A stretch of DNA of 35,085 nucleotides from Syntrophomonas zehnderi OL-4 (GTDB lineage Bacteria; Bacillota; Syntrophomonadia; Syntrophomonadales; Syntrophomonadaceae). Position numbers and translations under genes: made by a program. Position 1 is the first letter of the stretch; each line of letters opens with the position of its first letter. Location of the stretch: the NCBI RefSeq assembly GCF_000983115.1, contig NZ_CGIH01000052.1:1-35085 (forward strand). The letters run 5' to 3'. Below the pieces are notes generated by a model, which was not told the origin of the DNA, did not search any database, and saw nothing but the letters and a program-made list of their open reading frames with translations. Below, in pieces: positions 14,696 to 22,987 of this stretch.

Positions 14696-15397
14696 TTATT
14701 CCTCCCAGTCAATCGGCATTTCGTAAGGAACCGGATCTATTAGCCCGGCTTGTTTAAACGCCTGTATCCGGCTAACACAGGTGGGACATTTGCCGCAGTG
14801 CATTTCCCGCCCGCTATAACAACTGTAGGTGAGATGAATAGGGGTATTTAAACTCTGGGACAATTCCACCACTTCTCTTTTAGTTAGCCATTGCAGGGGG
14901 GTTAAAAGACGTACCTTATGATAGGTGCCGACATAAATGGCATTGGCCATAGCCCCGTTGAACTCCGGAGTACAGTCGGGATATGCAAACCCCCGGGCAT
15001 CTTCGGAGTGGGTGCCGTAATAAATATAATTAACACCATCTATTAACGCCTGAGCCGTGGCTATCGACAAAAGAGTGCCGTTGCGAAACGGTACATAGGT
15101 TGGGGACACACCGTAGGATTCAGATATCTCCTGGTAGCTAAGCTCCGGGTTTTCCTTATCGGCATCGATCAGGGTGGAGCCATAACCTTGAAACAAGTTG
15201 GGCAATGTATACACCTGGTGCTTACAGTTATAATAATCAGCTATTGCCCGCGCAGCCGTAACCTCGCGATCGTGTTTTTGCCCGTACAGGATAGATAGGG
15301 TGCTTACATTTTTTGAACCCAGGGAATTAATGGCTAAAGAAAGTAAGGTAGTACTGTCCAACCCGCCTGACAATAGAACTAAGGCTTTATCACTCAT
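14696..15397 (-). CDS. queC: 7-cyano-7-deazaguanine synthase
   Basis: 233 residues. The ATP-pyrophosphatase loop is LSGGLDSTT (residues 9-17); zinc Cys are C193, C201, C204 and C207 (CYSGREMHCGKCPTC). It uses ATP and ammonia to make preQ0 from carboxy-deazaguanine. First gene of the operon, with AAGGGAGG before ATG 15397. The reductase QueF and the transglycosylase are not in the window, so preQ0 is either completed elsewhere or used otherwise. Confidence 0.95.
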   Translation of the reverse strand: MSDKALVLLSGGLDSTTLLSLAINSLGSKNVSTLSILYGQKHDREVTAARAIADYYNCKHQVYTLPNLFQGYGSTLIDADKENPELSYQEISESYGVSPTYVPFRNGTLLSIATAQALIDGVNYIYYGTHSEDARGFAYPDCTPEFNGAMANAIYVGTYHKVRLLTPLQWLTKREVVELSQSLNTPIHLTYSCYSGREMHCGKCPTCVSRIQAFKQAGLIDPVPYEMPIDWEE

Positions 15398-15498
15398 AGT
15401 TTTTCCTCCCTTAATTGAATATAGCAGAATAATCTGCAGTAATGGGTGTCACGCTTTAAACCTGCTGTCAAGAATAAAATAATTGTACTATAGATACT

Positions 15499-15526
15499 AT
15501 TATAAGCTAATAAAACGGCTTTCCAA
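15499..15526 (-). promoter_or_regulatory. queC operon promoter
   Basis: On the minus strand TTGGAA (15521-15526) and TATAAT (15499-15504) are 16 bases apart, leaving a leader of ~95 bases. The leader has a small hairpin (GCAGA/TCTGC) but no preQ1 aptamer that I can recognise. Confidence 0.5.
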
Positions 15527-15565
15527 AAATGAAATAAATGAATTGTGAGGAGGGGGGCAGCAAGA

Positions 15566-15606
15566 AAATCCCCAGTCTCGCCCCGCGGGGCTAAGACCAG
15601 GGATTT
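15566..15606 (-). terminator. Terminator of the formate dehydrogenase operon
   Basis: Arms AAATCCC (15566-15572) and GGGATTT (15600-15606) flank AGTCT/AAGAC and a GCCCCGCGGGGC palindrome; in the minus direction the stem is followed by TTTTCTT. It lies 45 bases after the focA stop and ends the unit. Confidence 0.8.
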
Positions 15607-15650
15607 AATCAGGAAAGGCAGCTTATAAATATTGGCCGGCGCTAATCATT

Positions 15651-16541
15651 TTAGGCTTTAACGCCTTTATCCTGAGCAACCTTGGCCGCAGGATCTCTCA
15701 GATAAACAAACCAGTAGGCCATACCAACGAAAATAGCTCCGCCAACGATGTTCCCCAGGGTAACCGGGATCAGGTTGGCATTAATAAAGTTGCCGTAGGT
15801 GAAAAATTGGGCAACCGCATCAGGTGTCATTTTCATAGCTGTTGCAGTGGCTTGGGGAGCTGCGTTGGCAATGGTAAGGCCCATGGGAATAAAGAACATA
15901 TTGGCCACGCAGTGCTCAAATCCGCTGGACACGAAAGCCATGATGGGGAAGAAGATGCCAAAGATTTTGCCTACCACATCTTTGGAGGCGAATGCCATCC
16001 ACACAGCCAGGCACACCAGCCAGTTACAGCAGATACCACGGAAGAAAGCAGCACTCCAAGTCAAAGACATTTTGCCCTGGGCTATTCCTACCGCCTTGGC
16101 ACCCATGCCGGAAATAGCCAGCGCGCCGGTAGCATCTTTAGTACACCAGTACATACCTGCAAAAATAATATATACGAGTAACAAGGAGCCGGCAAAGTTA
16201 GCAAAGTAGACGACTACCCAGTTATAAAAGAGGCCGCCCCAAGTGGCTTTACCGTTTAAAACGGCGGCCATACAGGCCATGTTGTTGCCGGTAAAAAGTT
16301 CTGCCCCGGCGATTACGACCAGCATCAGGCCGACCGAGAAGACGGCGCCAAATAAAAATACATTCGCTGATGAACCGGCATCGGTGGCTGCTCCTATCTT
16401 GGTTGCCAGGTTGGCTCCAAATCCGATATATACCCCGGCCAGGATGCCTAACATTATTAATTTGCCTAATGCCATTTCGGCTTTAGCTTTACCGGCATTG
16501 CATACTGCCACCGCTATTTCAGCAGGTGTAAGAAAATTCAT
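15651..16541 (-). CDS. focA: Formate channel, FNT family
   Basis: 296 residues with six membrane segments. FNT signatures are seen: GFGANLA in the first helix region, GAELFTGNN, the pore motif SSGFEHCVANM, and GNIVGGAIFVG. The family forms pentameric channels for formate/nitrite. Its position as the last gene after the formate dehydrogenase makes formate the likely substrate, with export during butyrate oxidation or uptake in the reverse direction. AGGGG precedes the ATG. Gap to the fdh gene is only 56 bases. Confidence 0.92.
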   Translation of the reverse strand: MNFLTPAEIAVAVCNAGKAKAEMALGKLIMLGILAGVYIGFGANLATKIGAATDAGSSANVFLFGAVFSVGLMLVVIAGAELFTGNNMACMAAVLNGKATWGGLFYNWVVVYFANFAGSLLLVYIIFAGMYWCTKDATGALAISGMGAKAVGIAQGKMSLTWSAAFFRGICCNWLVCLAVWMAFASKDVVGKIFGIFFPIMAFVSSGFEHCVANMFFIPMGLTIANAAPQATATAMKMTPDAVAQFFTYGNFINANLIPVTLGNIVGGAIFVGMAYWFVYLRDPAAKVAQDKGVKA

Positions 16542-16597
16542 TTATTATTTCCCCTCTCAATTTTAAAATTTCCATTTTCATGGTTGTATACGATACT

Positions 16598-19297
16598 TTA
16601 TACGATCTTTTCTAGACGGGCTGCACAGACTTTATATTCAGGTATACCGGCAACCGGATCCAATACTTCGGCGTGGGTCAGGATGTTGGCGGCCGCTTCG
16701 CTGAAATGGAAAAAAGTAAATACAACCTTCTCATTTAATATGTCAGTTAGTTTAGCCTTAAGTTCGATACTGCCCCGGCGAGTACTGAGTCTTACCATTT
16801 CGCCGTCCTGAATCCCCAGAGCTGCGGCGGTATGATGGTTAACCTGGACTTCGTTGGTCGGCTGGTGGGCATCCAGAGCCTGAGTCCGGCGGGTCATGGT
16901 GCCGGTGTGGTAATGGAACAGGCTGCGTCCGGTGCTCAGGATTAAAGGATATTCTTCATCCGGCAGTTCAAAGGGTTCCTTGAACTCTACGGGATGGAAA
17001 AGCCCCTGACCGCGGCTAAATTTTCCTATATGTAATATAGGTGTGCCCGGATGTTCTTCATTAGGGCAGGGCCAGTGCAAACCTGTACGCTCAATACGTG
17101 CATAGCTGATACCTGCGTAGGAAGGAGCCACAGTACGGATTTCCTCAAAAATATCCTGCGGGGAACCGTAATCCATGGAATAACCCAGACGGTTGGTTAA
17201 ATCCATGAGTATTTGCCAATCCTGGCGCGAATTTGCGGGCGGAATGATTGCCTGGCGTACCCTTTGAACCCTTCTTTCCGTATTGGAGAAAGTACCGTCT
17301 TTTTCCGCCCAACTTACTCCCGGCAAAATAAGATCAGCTTTTTGAGCCGTTTCGGAAAGAAAAATATCCTGAACAATTAAAAATTCCAGATTGTCCAGAG
17401 CCTCTTCCACGTGGTGCTGATCAGGGTCGCTGATCATGGGATTTTCCCCCAACACATACAAGGCTTTTAGTTCGCCCTGATAGGCTTTATTGATGGCCGC
17501 AGTAAGTGTCAGACCGTTATGGGGTGACAGTTTGACCCCCCAGGCCTTTTCAAACTTCTCCCGGTTGGCATCTGCACTTACGGCTTGATAGGCGGGATAG
17601 GATACCGGCAGCGCCCCCATGTCACAGGCTCCCTGGACATTATTCTGTCCGCGCAGGGGATTAACACCTGTGCCTGGTCTGCCTAGATGGCCGGTAAGCA
17701 TAGCCAGATTACAGACTGACTTGACATTATCGGTTCCAGTGTGGTGCTGGGTCAAGCCCATAGCATAGCAGATTGATCCGGCTTCAGCTTCCGCATAAAT
17801 ACGGGCGGCCTTCCTGATGTCAGCAGCCGGTACTCCGGTTATTGCGGCAACCACTTCCGGAGTATATTTTTCCACAATCTGTTTCATATCTTCAAAAGCT
17901 TCGGTGCGTTCAGTGATGAACTTCTGATCGAGTAAACCTTCGTTGATAATAACGTTCATCATCCCATTGAGCAGGGCCACGTCTGTACCAGGCCTAAACT
18001 GCATATAGACATCGGCTATTTCCGCCAGCTCTATGCGGCGGGGATCAGCTACAATCAGTTTAGCTCCGTTTTCACGGACGTTCTTCCTGATTTTATAGCC
18101 AATTATCGGGTGATTTTCGGTAGTATTGGTTCCGATAAGGAAGATAGCAGTAGCATCTTTCTCCAGTTCATCGATTGAATTCGTCATTGCACCACTGCCG
18201 AATGCTGCCCCCAGACCGGCGACAGTAACGGAGTGTCAGAGACGGGCGCAATGATCAACATTATTGGTACCAATAGCCGCTCGCATCATTTTCTGAGCCA
18301 GATAGTTTTCCTCATTAGTAACCCGGGCTGAACTAAACAAAGCAATCGAGTCAGGTCCATACTCCGTCTTGATACTTTTTAACTTGCTGGCCGCCAAATC
18401 CAGGGCTTCTTCCCAACTGGCTGCCCGAAATTGACCGTTTTCCTTAATCAAAGGAGTAGTTAATCTATCCTCGGAATGAATGAAATCCCAGCCAAAGCGT
18501 CCCTTCACGCATAAAGCTCCCTGATTAACCGGGCTGTAAACCGGATCCCGGTTGGAACTGACTCCCACTACCTGGTTATCTTTGACATTGAGTTCCAGGG
18601 TGCAGCCGGTTCCGCAATAAGTACAGGTGGTAAGTACCTTTTCGCATTGATAGGCCCGGCCCTTATTCATGGATACCTTGCTACTCAGAGCGCCGACTGG
18701 ACAGACCATAATACACTGACCGCAGAAAACACAGGTAGAATCAGCCAGTTTTCCATCAAATACGGTAGAAATTTTGGCATGATGCCCGCGGTCTTTTACG
18801 CTTATCGCCTGCGCTCCGGTAATCTCATCACAGGCCCTTACGCAACGGGTGCACATTATGCATTTGTCATAGTCCCGTTCGATAAAGGGATTAGGATCTT
18901 CGCTGGTAAAATGGCCTTTTTCTCCCGCAAAACGCGAATCATCCACACCGTAGCGATAGCAATAATCCTGCAATTTGCATTCGCCAGTTTTTTCACAAAC
19001 GTGACAATTAATATTATGTCGTGCCAATAATAATTCCAAAATGATTTTTCTGGCTTCAACCGTAGCAGGGCTTTCTGTATCTACCACCATGTTATCCACA
19101 CAGGGGGTAACACAGGAAGCCTGCAGGTTGTGCCGCCCCTGTACTTCTACGACACACATACGGCAGGAGCCAGCCAGGTGCAGTTGCGGATCATAACAAA
19201 AAGTTGGCACATCTGCTCCTGCCATCTGACAGGCATCCAGTAACATCGTACCCCGGGGTACCTGAATGGCTTGACCATTAATAGTTAGATTTAGCAT
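16598..19297 (-). CDS. fdhA: Selenocysteine formate dehydrogenase catalytic subunit with NuoG-like N-terminus
   Basis: One gene of 899 residues, decoded through TGA at 18236-18238 as Sec354. The flanks are DHCARL-Sec-HSVTVAGLG, the usual FdhF context. Domains: 2Fe-2S ferredoxin (C34, C45, C48, C62), NuoG-type His/Cys cluster (H94, C98, C101, C107), two 4Fe-4S clusters (C146/149/152/156 and C189/192/195/199), then the Mo/W-bisMGD domain with its own 4Fe-4S (C225, C228, C232, C263) from ~220 to the end; the C-terminal nucleotide-binding part begins near residue 760. It oxidises formate to CO2 or the reverse, passing electrons to the NuoF-like subunit. Soluble; no Tat signal. AGGAGG precedes ATG 19297. 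Reading it as two genes would miss the Sec. Confidence 0.95.
18205..18238 (-). promoter_or_regulatory. SECIS element with Sec UGA codon
   Basis: The UGA is at 18236-18238. Ten bases later, arms CTGTC (18225-18221) and GGCAG (18209-18205) pair, continued by CC/GG, with one bulged G and the apical loop GGUCU. The same GGUCU loop is known from E. coli fdhF, where SelB recognises it. This supports true recoding rather than a nonsense mutation. Confidence 0.88.
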
Positions 19298-19316
19298 GAT
19301 TTATTTCCTCCTTTCC

Positions 19317-20543
19317 TCATAGAGTGATTAGCTTACAGCTGTATTCCTGTTTAAAATATTTTAGGGTTGAGTCAATAGGAATCGGAGCCGCCTGCCCCAA
19401 CCCACACAGGGCTGCGTTCTTCATTACCCGGGATAAGACCGTCAGTTTCTCGATATCTTCCGGGCAGGCTTTGCCGGCATTTATCCTTTCCATTATCTCC
19501 CGGCAGCGCCAGGTACCTTCCCGGCAGGGGTTACATTTTCCGCAGGATTCATGCTCAAAGAACTTGCTTATCCGGGTTACGACATCAACGATATCCCGGG
19601 ATTCGTCCAGAACCAAGACTGCCCCTGAACCCAGGGAAGCACCGATGGCGGCCATGGAATCAAAATCTATCGGGGTATCAAGGTTTTGTTCAGGAATAAA
19701 AGCACCGGATGTTCCGCCTACCTGAACTGCTTTGAATTTTTTGCCGTCTTTTATGCCGCCGCCTAACTTGTAGATTACATCCCGCAAGAGGTAATCGGTA
19801 GGAACTTCAAAGTAGGTGGGGTTCTCAATATCTCCGGTTAGGGTAATAACTTTGGTACCCGGGTAACTGGCAGCACCGATTCCGGCAAACCAATCTGCAC
19901 CGTTGGTTAGTATATACGGCAAACAGGCAAAAGTCTCTACGTTATTTACGACTGTTGGTTGTGACCACAGTCCGGACACCCCCGGAAAAGGAGGTTTAAA
20001 TCTGGGTTCACCGCGATGACCTTCTATTGATTCGATCAAAGCCGTTTCTTCACCGCAGACGTAGGCCCCAGCTCCCATTCTTATTTCTATATCAAAATCA
20101 CCTAACGCCCCGCTGGCTTTAGCACTTTGAACCGCGTCATTTAACAATTTGACCATAAACGGATATTCCCCACGACAGTAAATATAGCCTTGCTTAGAGT
20201 CTATCGCGGTTGCGCAGATTGCCATTCCTTCCAGCAGTGCCTGGGCGTTTTTTTCGCATATTATTCGATCTTTATAGGTTCCAGGTTCGCCTTCATCGAA
20301 ATTGCAGACGACATATTTTGTATCCGCATATTGCGGAACAAAACTCCATTTCATGCCGGCATTAAAACCTGCTCCACCTCGACCACGCAAGCCGGACTTT
20401 TTTACTTCTTCTATTAAATCTCGGCGGTTCATGGAGCGGGCCTTTTCCAACCCCTTATAGCCCCCGACTTTTATATAGTCTTCTGCTTTTCTAGGGTCGA
20501 TTTGATCAGCATATTCGAGCAGCACTCTTTTTTCGTTGGCCAT
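19317..20543 (-). CDS. NuoF-like NAD(H)/FMN subunit of the formate dehydrogenase
   Basis: 408 residues. FMN/NADH motifs: GLRGRGGAGFNAGMKW, NFDEGEPGTYKDR, GAGAYVCGEETAL, and GGTSGAFIP. The C-terminal 4Fe-4S site is ESCGKCNPCREGTWR plus a later Cys (AALCGLGQ). It lacks both the N-terminal thioredoxin-like 2Fe-2S domain and the C-terminal 2x4Fe-4S domain of the larger HydB/HylB proteins. It would exchange electrons with NAD(H). The stop is 19 bases before fdhA; GGGGTGAGGAAAG is the ribosome site. Confidence 0.93.
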   Translation of the reverse strand: MANEKRVLLEYADQIDPRKAEDYIKVGGYKGLEKARSMNRRDLIEEVKKSGLRGRGGAGFNAGMKWSFVPQYADTKYVVCNFDEGEPGTYKDRIICEKNAQALLEGMAICATAIDSKQGYIYCRGEYPFMVKLLNDAVQSAKASGALGDFDIEIRMGAGAYVCGEETALIESIEGHRGEPRFKPPFPGVSGLWSQPTVVNNVETFACLPYILTNGADWFAGIGAASYPGTKVITLTGDIENPTYFEVPTDYLLRDVIYKLGGGIKDGKKFKAVQVGGTSGAFIPEQNLDTPIDFDSMAAIGASLGSGAVLVLDESRDIVDVVTRISKFFEHESCGKCNPCREGTWRCREIMERINAGKACPEDIEKLTVLSRVMKNAALCGLGQAAPIPIDSTLKYFKQEYSCKLITL

Positions 20544-20563
20544 CTTTCCTCACCCCCCATTAA

Positions 20564-21010
20564 TTATTTGCAATCGGCTAAAATTTCCTTTAATTTCTCT
20601 TTGGTAACATTAAAATATGGTTGACTATTGATAGTAATTACCGGTGTTGCTTGACATTGTCCCACACACTGGGCCAGTTCCAAAGTGAATTTGCCATCGG
20701 CTGTAGTCTCTCCAGTTTTTATCCCCAGAGCGGTTTCGATTTCTTTTAACAACTCATCGGCTCCAGCTACGTGGCAGGGTGCGCTTTCACACATACGGAT
20801 AACATACCGGCCCCTTTTTTCAACCGCCAGGTAGGAATAAAAAGTAGCAACCCCATATGCTTCTGCTTCGGAGACTCCAAACTGTCTGGCTGCCTCCCGC
20901 AAGGCTTCTGCAGGGATATAATTATATTTATCCTGAAGGGCATGAAAAGCTTCAATAATACCTCCCTTAAGGTTTTTGCAGCCATCAATGATCACCTGAT
21001 ATTCAGTCAT
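20564..21010 (-). CDS. NuoE-like 2Fe-2S subunit of the formate dehydrogenase
   Basis: 148 residues from the ATG at 21010, preceded by AGGAGGTG; a longer in-frame start upstream lacks a ribosome site. The thioredoxin-like 2Fe-2S domain carries the Cys pattern CESAPC ... CVGQC, and the GVATFYSYL and PAEALREAARQFG motifs. It is the first gene after the riboswitch leader and probably relays electrons between the NuoF-like and catalytic subunits, as in NADH:quinone oxidoreductase and bifurcating hydrogenases. Confidence 0.93.
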   Translation of the reverse strand: MTEYQVIIDGCKNLKGGIIEAFHALQDKYNYIPAEALREAARQFGVSEAEAYGVATFYSYLAVEKRGRYVIRMCESAPCHVAGADELLKEIETALGIKTGETTADGKFTLELAQCVGQCQATPVITINSQPYFNVTKEKLKEILADCK

Positions 21011-21120
21011 CTTTTCACCTCCTGTTTTGTTTTGTATAAAGCACAAAAACCCATTGTCGGAAAATAAGGCATAAACCAACAACAGGATCTGCATTTTATC
21101 AGACCAGCCGTTAAGTTCAT

Positions 21121-21215
21121 GTCTCCTTTCCGCAATGGGAGGTAGATACGTTTCCGAAATTACCCTAAGGACTGCTTGCCATAGCTGATTGGCGTTAGGC
21201 TTACAGTTCGGAGAC
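21121..21215 (-). promoter_or_regulatory. Moco/Tuco (molybdenum or tungsten cofactor) riboswitch
   Basis: Read on the minus strand, the element opens with GTCTCC and closes with GGAGAC (P1, 21210-21215 with 21121-21126). Inside are AAGCCTAACGCC, pairing CCTAA with a later TTAGG, a GCCA/TGGC hairpin, then GGAAACGTATCTACCTCCC and GCGGAAAGGAG. These fit the Moco RNA motif as I remember it (GAAAC-x-x-A-x-CUACCUCCC before a GAAAGGAG end). The family controls genes for Moco/Tuco synthesis, molybdate transport and Mo/W enzymes. Here it lies ~110 bases before the formate dehydrogenase operon, an Mo/W enzyme. Confidence 0.8.
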
Positions 21216-21221
21216 TATTTA

Positions 21222-21227
21222 ATTATA
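21222..21227 (-). promoter_or_regulatory. -10 box of the formate dehydrogenase operon
   Basis: TATAAT on the minus strand, placing the start of transcription 6-8 bases later, right at the 5' end of the riboswitch. No good -35 is seen at 16-18 bases. Confidence 0.5.
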
Positions 21228-21426
21228 GAGGTAGTCTAAGAAGTTCTGCGGATAAAATGGTATAAGTTGATCGTGTAAAAGATTAGGAACCCATTCGAGC
21301 CAAACCCTCTAATTCGTCCATATGCGCTAAACAAAGTCGAAAGTCAAAACACATTAATCTTATTCTATTTATCTTACATTTTCCCTGCCTAAAATATTGA
21401 GAAATAACTAAAAAATAAAAAAAAGC
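21228..21426. other. Intergenic stretch upstream of the fdh operon
   Basis: No gene or remnant recognised on either strand. It ends in the A-rich tract that serves as the T run of the acd terminator read on the minus strand. Confidence 0.5.
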
Positions 21427-21457
21427 CAGGGCAATGAGTTTTAAACTCATTGTCCCA
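21427..21457 (-). terminator. Rho-independent terminator of the beta-oxidation operon
   Basis: Minus strand arms CTGGGACAATGAGTT and AACTCATTGCCCTGG (one G-T pair) close on a small TA-rich loop and are followed by CTTTTTTTTATTTTTT. It lies 60 bases after the acd stop. Confidence 0.92.
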
Positions 21458-21516
21458 GCATAAGGAAAGAAGGCTGACTATAAAAGAGGTTATATTAAAT
21501 TGTCAAAATCAGCATT

Positions 21517-22674
21517 TTATGCGTATGCAACATAGCCATTCTGACTTAGGTATTTGCCTATTACCATTCTTTGAATCTGTACCGTACCTTCAAACAGCTG
21601 CATGATTTTGGCATCGCGCATGTATTTTTCAACTGGATATTCTTTCGTGTAGCCATATCCGCCCAGAACCTGTAATGCATCGGTGGTAACCTTCATAGCT
21701 GTATCAGCTGCCCACATTTTTGCCATGTTGGATACCATCTTAAAAGGCAGATTGTTATCCTGCAGCCAGGCGGCCTTTTGATAAAGAAGATGAGAGGTTT
21801 CAACAGCTGTAGCCATATCAGCCAGCATAAAGGATATGGCCTGGAAGCTAGCAATGGGTTTACCAAATTGCTGTCTTTCATTGGCATAAGCAATGGCAGT
21901 ATTTAATGCAGCAGTAGCAATACCCGTGGCCATCGCCGCAACAGCGGTACGAGAAAGGTCGAGTGTTTCCATCATGATAGGAACGCCTTGTCCTTCGCCG
22001 CCCAGCATCATCCAGCTAGGAACCCTTACATCTTCAAAAATAACCTGAGTGGTACTGGAACTTCTGATCCCCATTTTATCCTCTTTAGGACCTATAGAAA
22101 CGCCGGGAAAGTCTTTATCAACCATAAAACAACATATCCCTTTATTGCCCATTTTTTTGTCCAGGGTTGCAAAAACGGAGAAGTTTCTCGCAATTCCGCC
22201 ATTGGTAATAAATTGTTTGGTCCCGTTTAAGATATAATCATTCCCGTCCTTAACGCATTTACAGGACATACCCAGAGCATCAGAGCCGGCTCCGGGTTCA
22301 GTCAAACAGAATGCACAAAGGGCACCTTCCAGCGAACGTCCGTACCACCATTTCTTCTGTTCATCATTGGCCCCAACCCAGATGGGGTCAGAAGCCAACA
22401 GGGTAGAAGCAATCAAAGTACAAGCCGTACCGGCATCCCCGGCACCAATCTCTTCGCATACTAAATATTTGGATAACCAATCTAGGCCATCTCCGCCGTA
22501 TTCGGCGGGAATACCTATCGTCATTAAACCCAAATCATGCATTTTAGCAATAGTATCCATAGGAACCTCATCAGCTTTATCCCATTCAGCTGCATAAGGG
22601 GTAATTTCATTAGCGGCAAATTCTGCTGCCATCTGTCTGATCATTTCTTGTTCTTCGGTTAAACGAAAGTCCAT
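21517..22674 (-). CDS. Acyl-CoA dehydrogenase (butyryl-CoA dehydrogenase type)
   Basis: 385 residues, the usual short-chain size. FAD/CoA signature CAFCLTEPGAGSD, then KQFITNGG, QAISFMLADMAT, QVLGGYGYTKEYP, and catalytic Glu362 in QLFEGTVQIQR. It oxidises butyryl-CoA to crotonyl-CoA and would hand electrons to an electron-transfer flavoprotein; no etfAB is in the window. AGGAGGG precedes the ATG. It is the last gene of the operon and is separated from thiolase by 313 bases with a long hairpin, so its transcript dosage may differ. Confidence 0.93.
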   Translation of the reverse strand: MDFRLTEEQEMIRQMAAEFAANEITPYAAEWDKADEVPMDTIAKMHDLGLMTIGIPAEYGGDGLDWLSKYLVCEEIGAGDAGTACTLIASTLLASDPIWVGANDEQKKWWYGRSLEGALCAFCLTEPGAGSDALGMSCKCVKDGNDYILNGTKQFITNGGIARNFSVFATLDKKMGNKGICCFMVDKDFPGVSIGPKEDKMGIRSSSTTQVIFEDVRVPSWMMLGGEGQGVPIMMETLDLSRTAVAAMATGIATAALNTAIAYANERQQFGKPIASFQAISFMLADMATAVETSHLLYQKAAWLQDNNLPFKMVSNMAKMWAADTAMKVTTDALQVLGGYGYTKEYPVEKYMRDAKIMQLFEGTVQIQRMVIGKYLSQNGYVAYA

Positions 22675-22987
22675 AATATAACCCTCCTGTCATTAGTTTT
22701 TTCTTAAAAGTTTGAAAATTAATTTAAATAAACGCGGATTAACTGAGCAACCTTAATAGCGGCCAAAAGGGAAGCATCATCAGTTGTACCCGTTGGGTGA
22801 TTAGCAATAAACCATAGTAAAATTATCAGAGGTTTTTGTGTGTTCCTGACACCTATGGCGGTTAGTTAATTTAATATCTGGTGTGTCCGGGTTTAAATTT
22901 GAGCAATTAGGATCCGCCATCTCCTATTTGCTTACATGATTAAACCCGGCCACTCCAAAAATTTGTCAAGATTAGTGTCTGGTCAAA
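22675..22987 (-). other. Intergenic leader of acd holding a long structured hairpin
   Basis: No gene. The hairpin 22887-22949 has outer arms CCGGGTTTAA (22887-22896) and TTAAACCCGG (22940-22949), and inner arms AGCAATTAGGA and TCCTATTTGCT with one mismatch around a nine-base loop. It lies ~38 bases after the thiolase stop. No T run follows, so it may be a processing or stability element rather than a strong terminator. A TTGACA (22961-22966 region) lies near the thiolase end, but no good -10 follows. Confidence 0.65.

Noticed and set aside
15398-15500. preQ1 riboswitch in the queC leader
   Set aside because: Expected by context, but I cannot find the pseudoknot pattern or the A-rich tail; only a small hairpin is present.
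15799-16209. Long plus-strand frames opposite focA
   Set aside because: Complement of a clear membrane channel gene; no ribosome site and no protein pattern.
16598-19297. Two separate genes or a nonsense pseudogene for formate dehydrogenase
   Set aside because: The stop between them is UGA at the known Sec position, in the usual flanking motif, followed by a GGUCU-loop SECIS; the two halves are in the same frame.
22675-22987. Separate sigma-54 promoter for acd
   Set aside because: Pairs of GG and GC occur (for example around GCGGATCCTAATTGC on the minus strand) but with 9 or 12 bases between, not the required 10.
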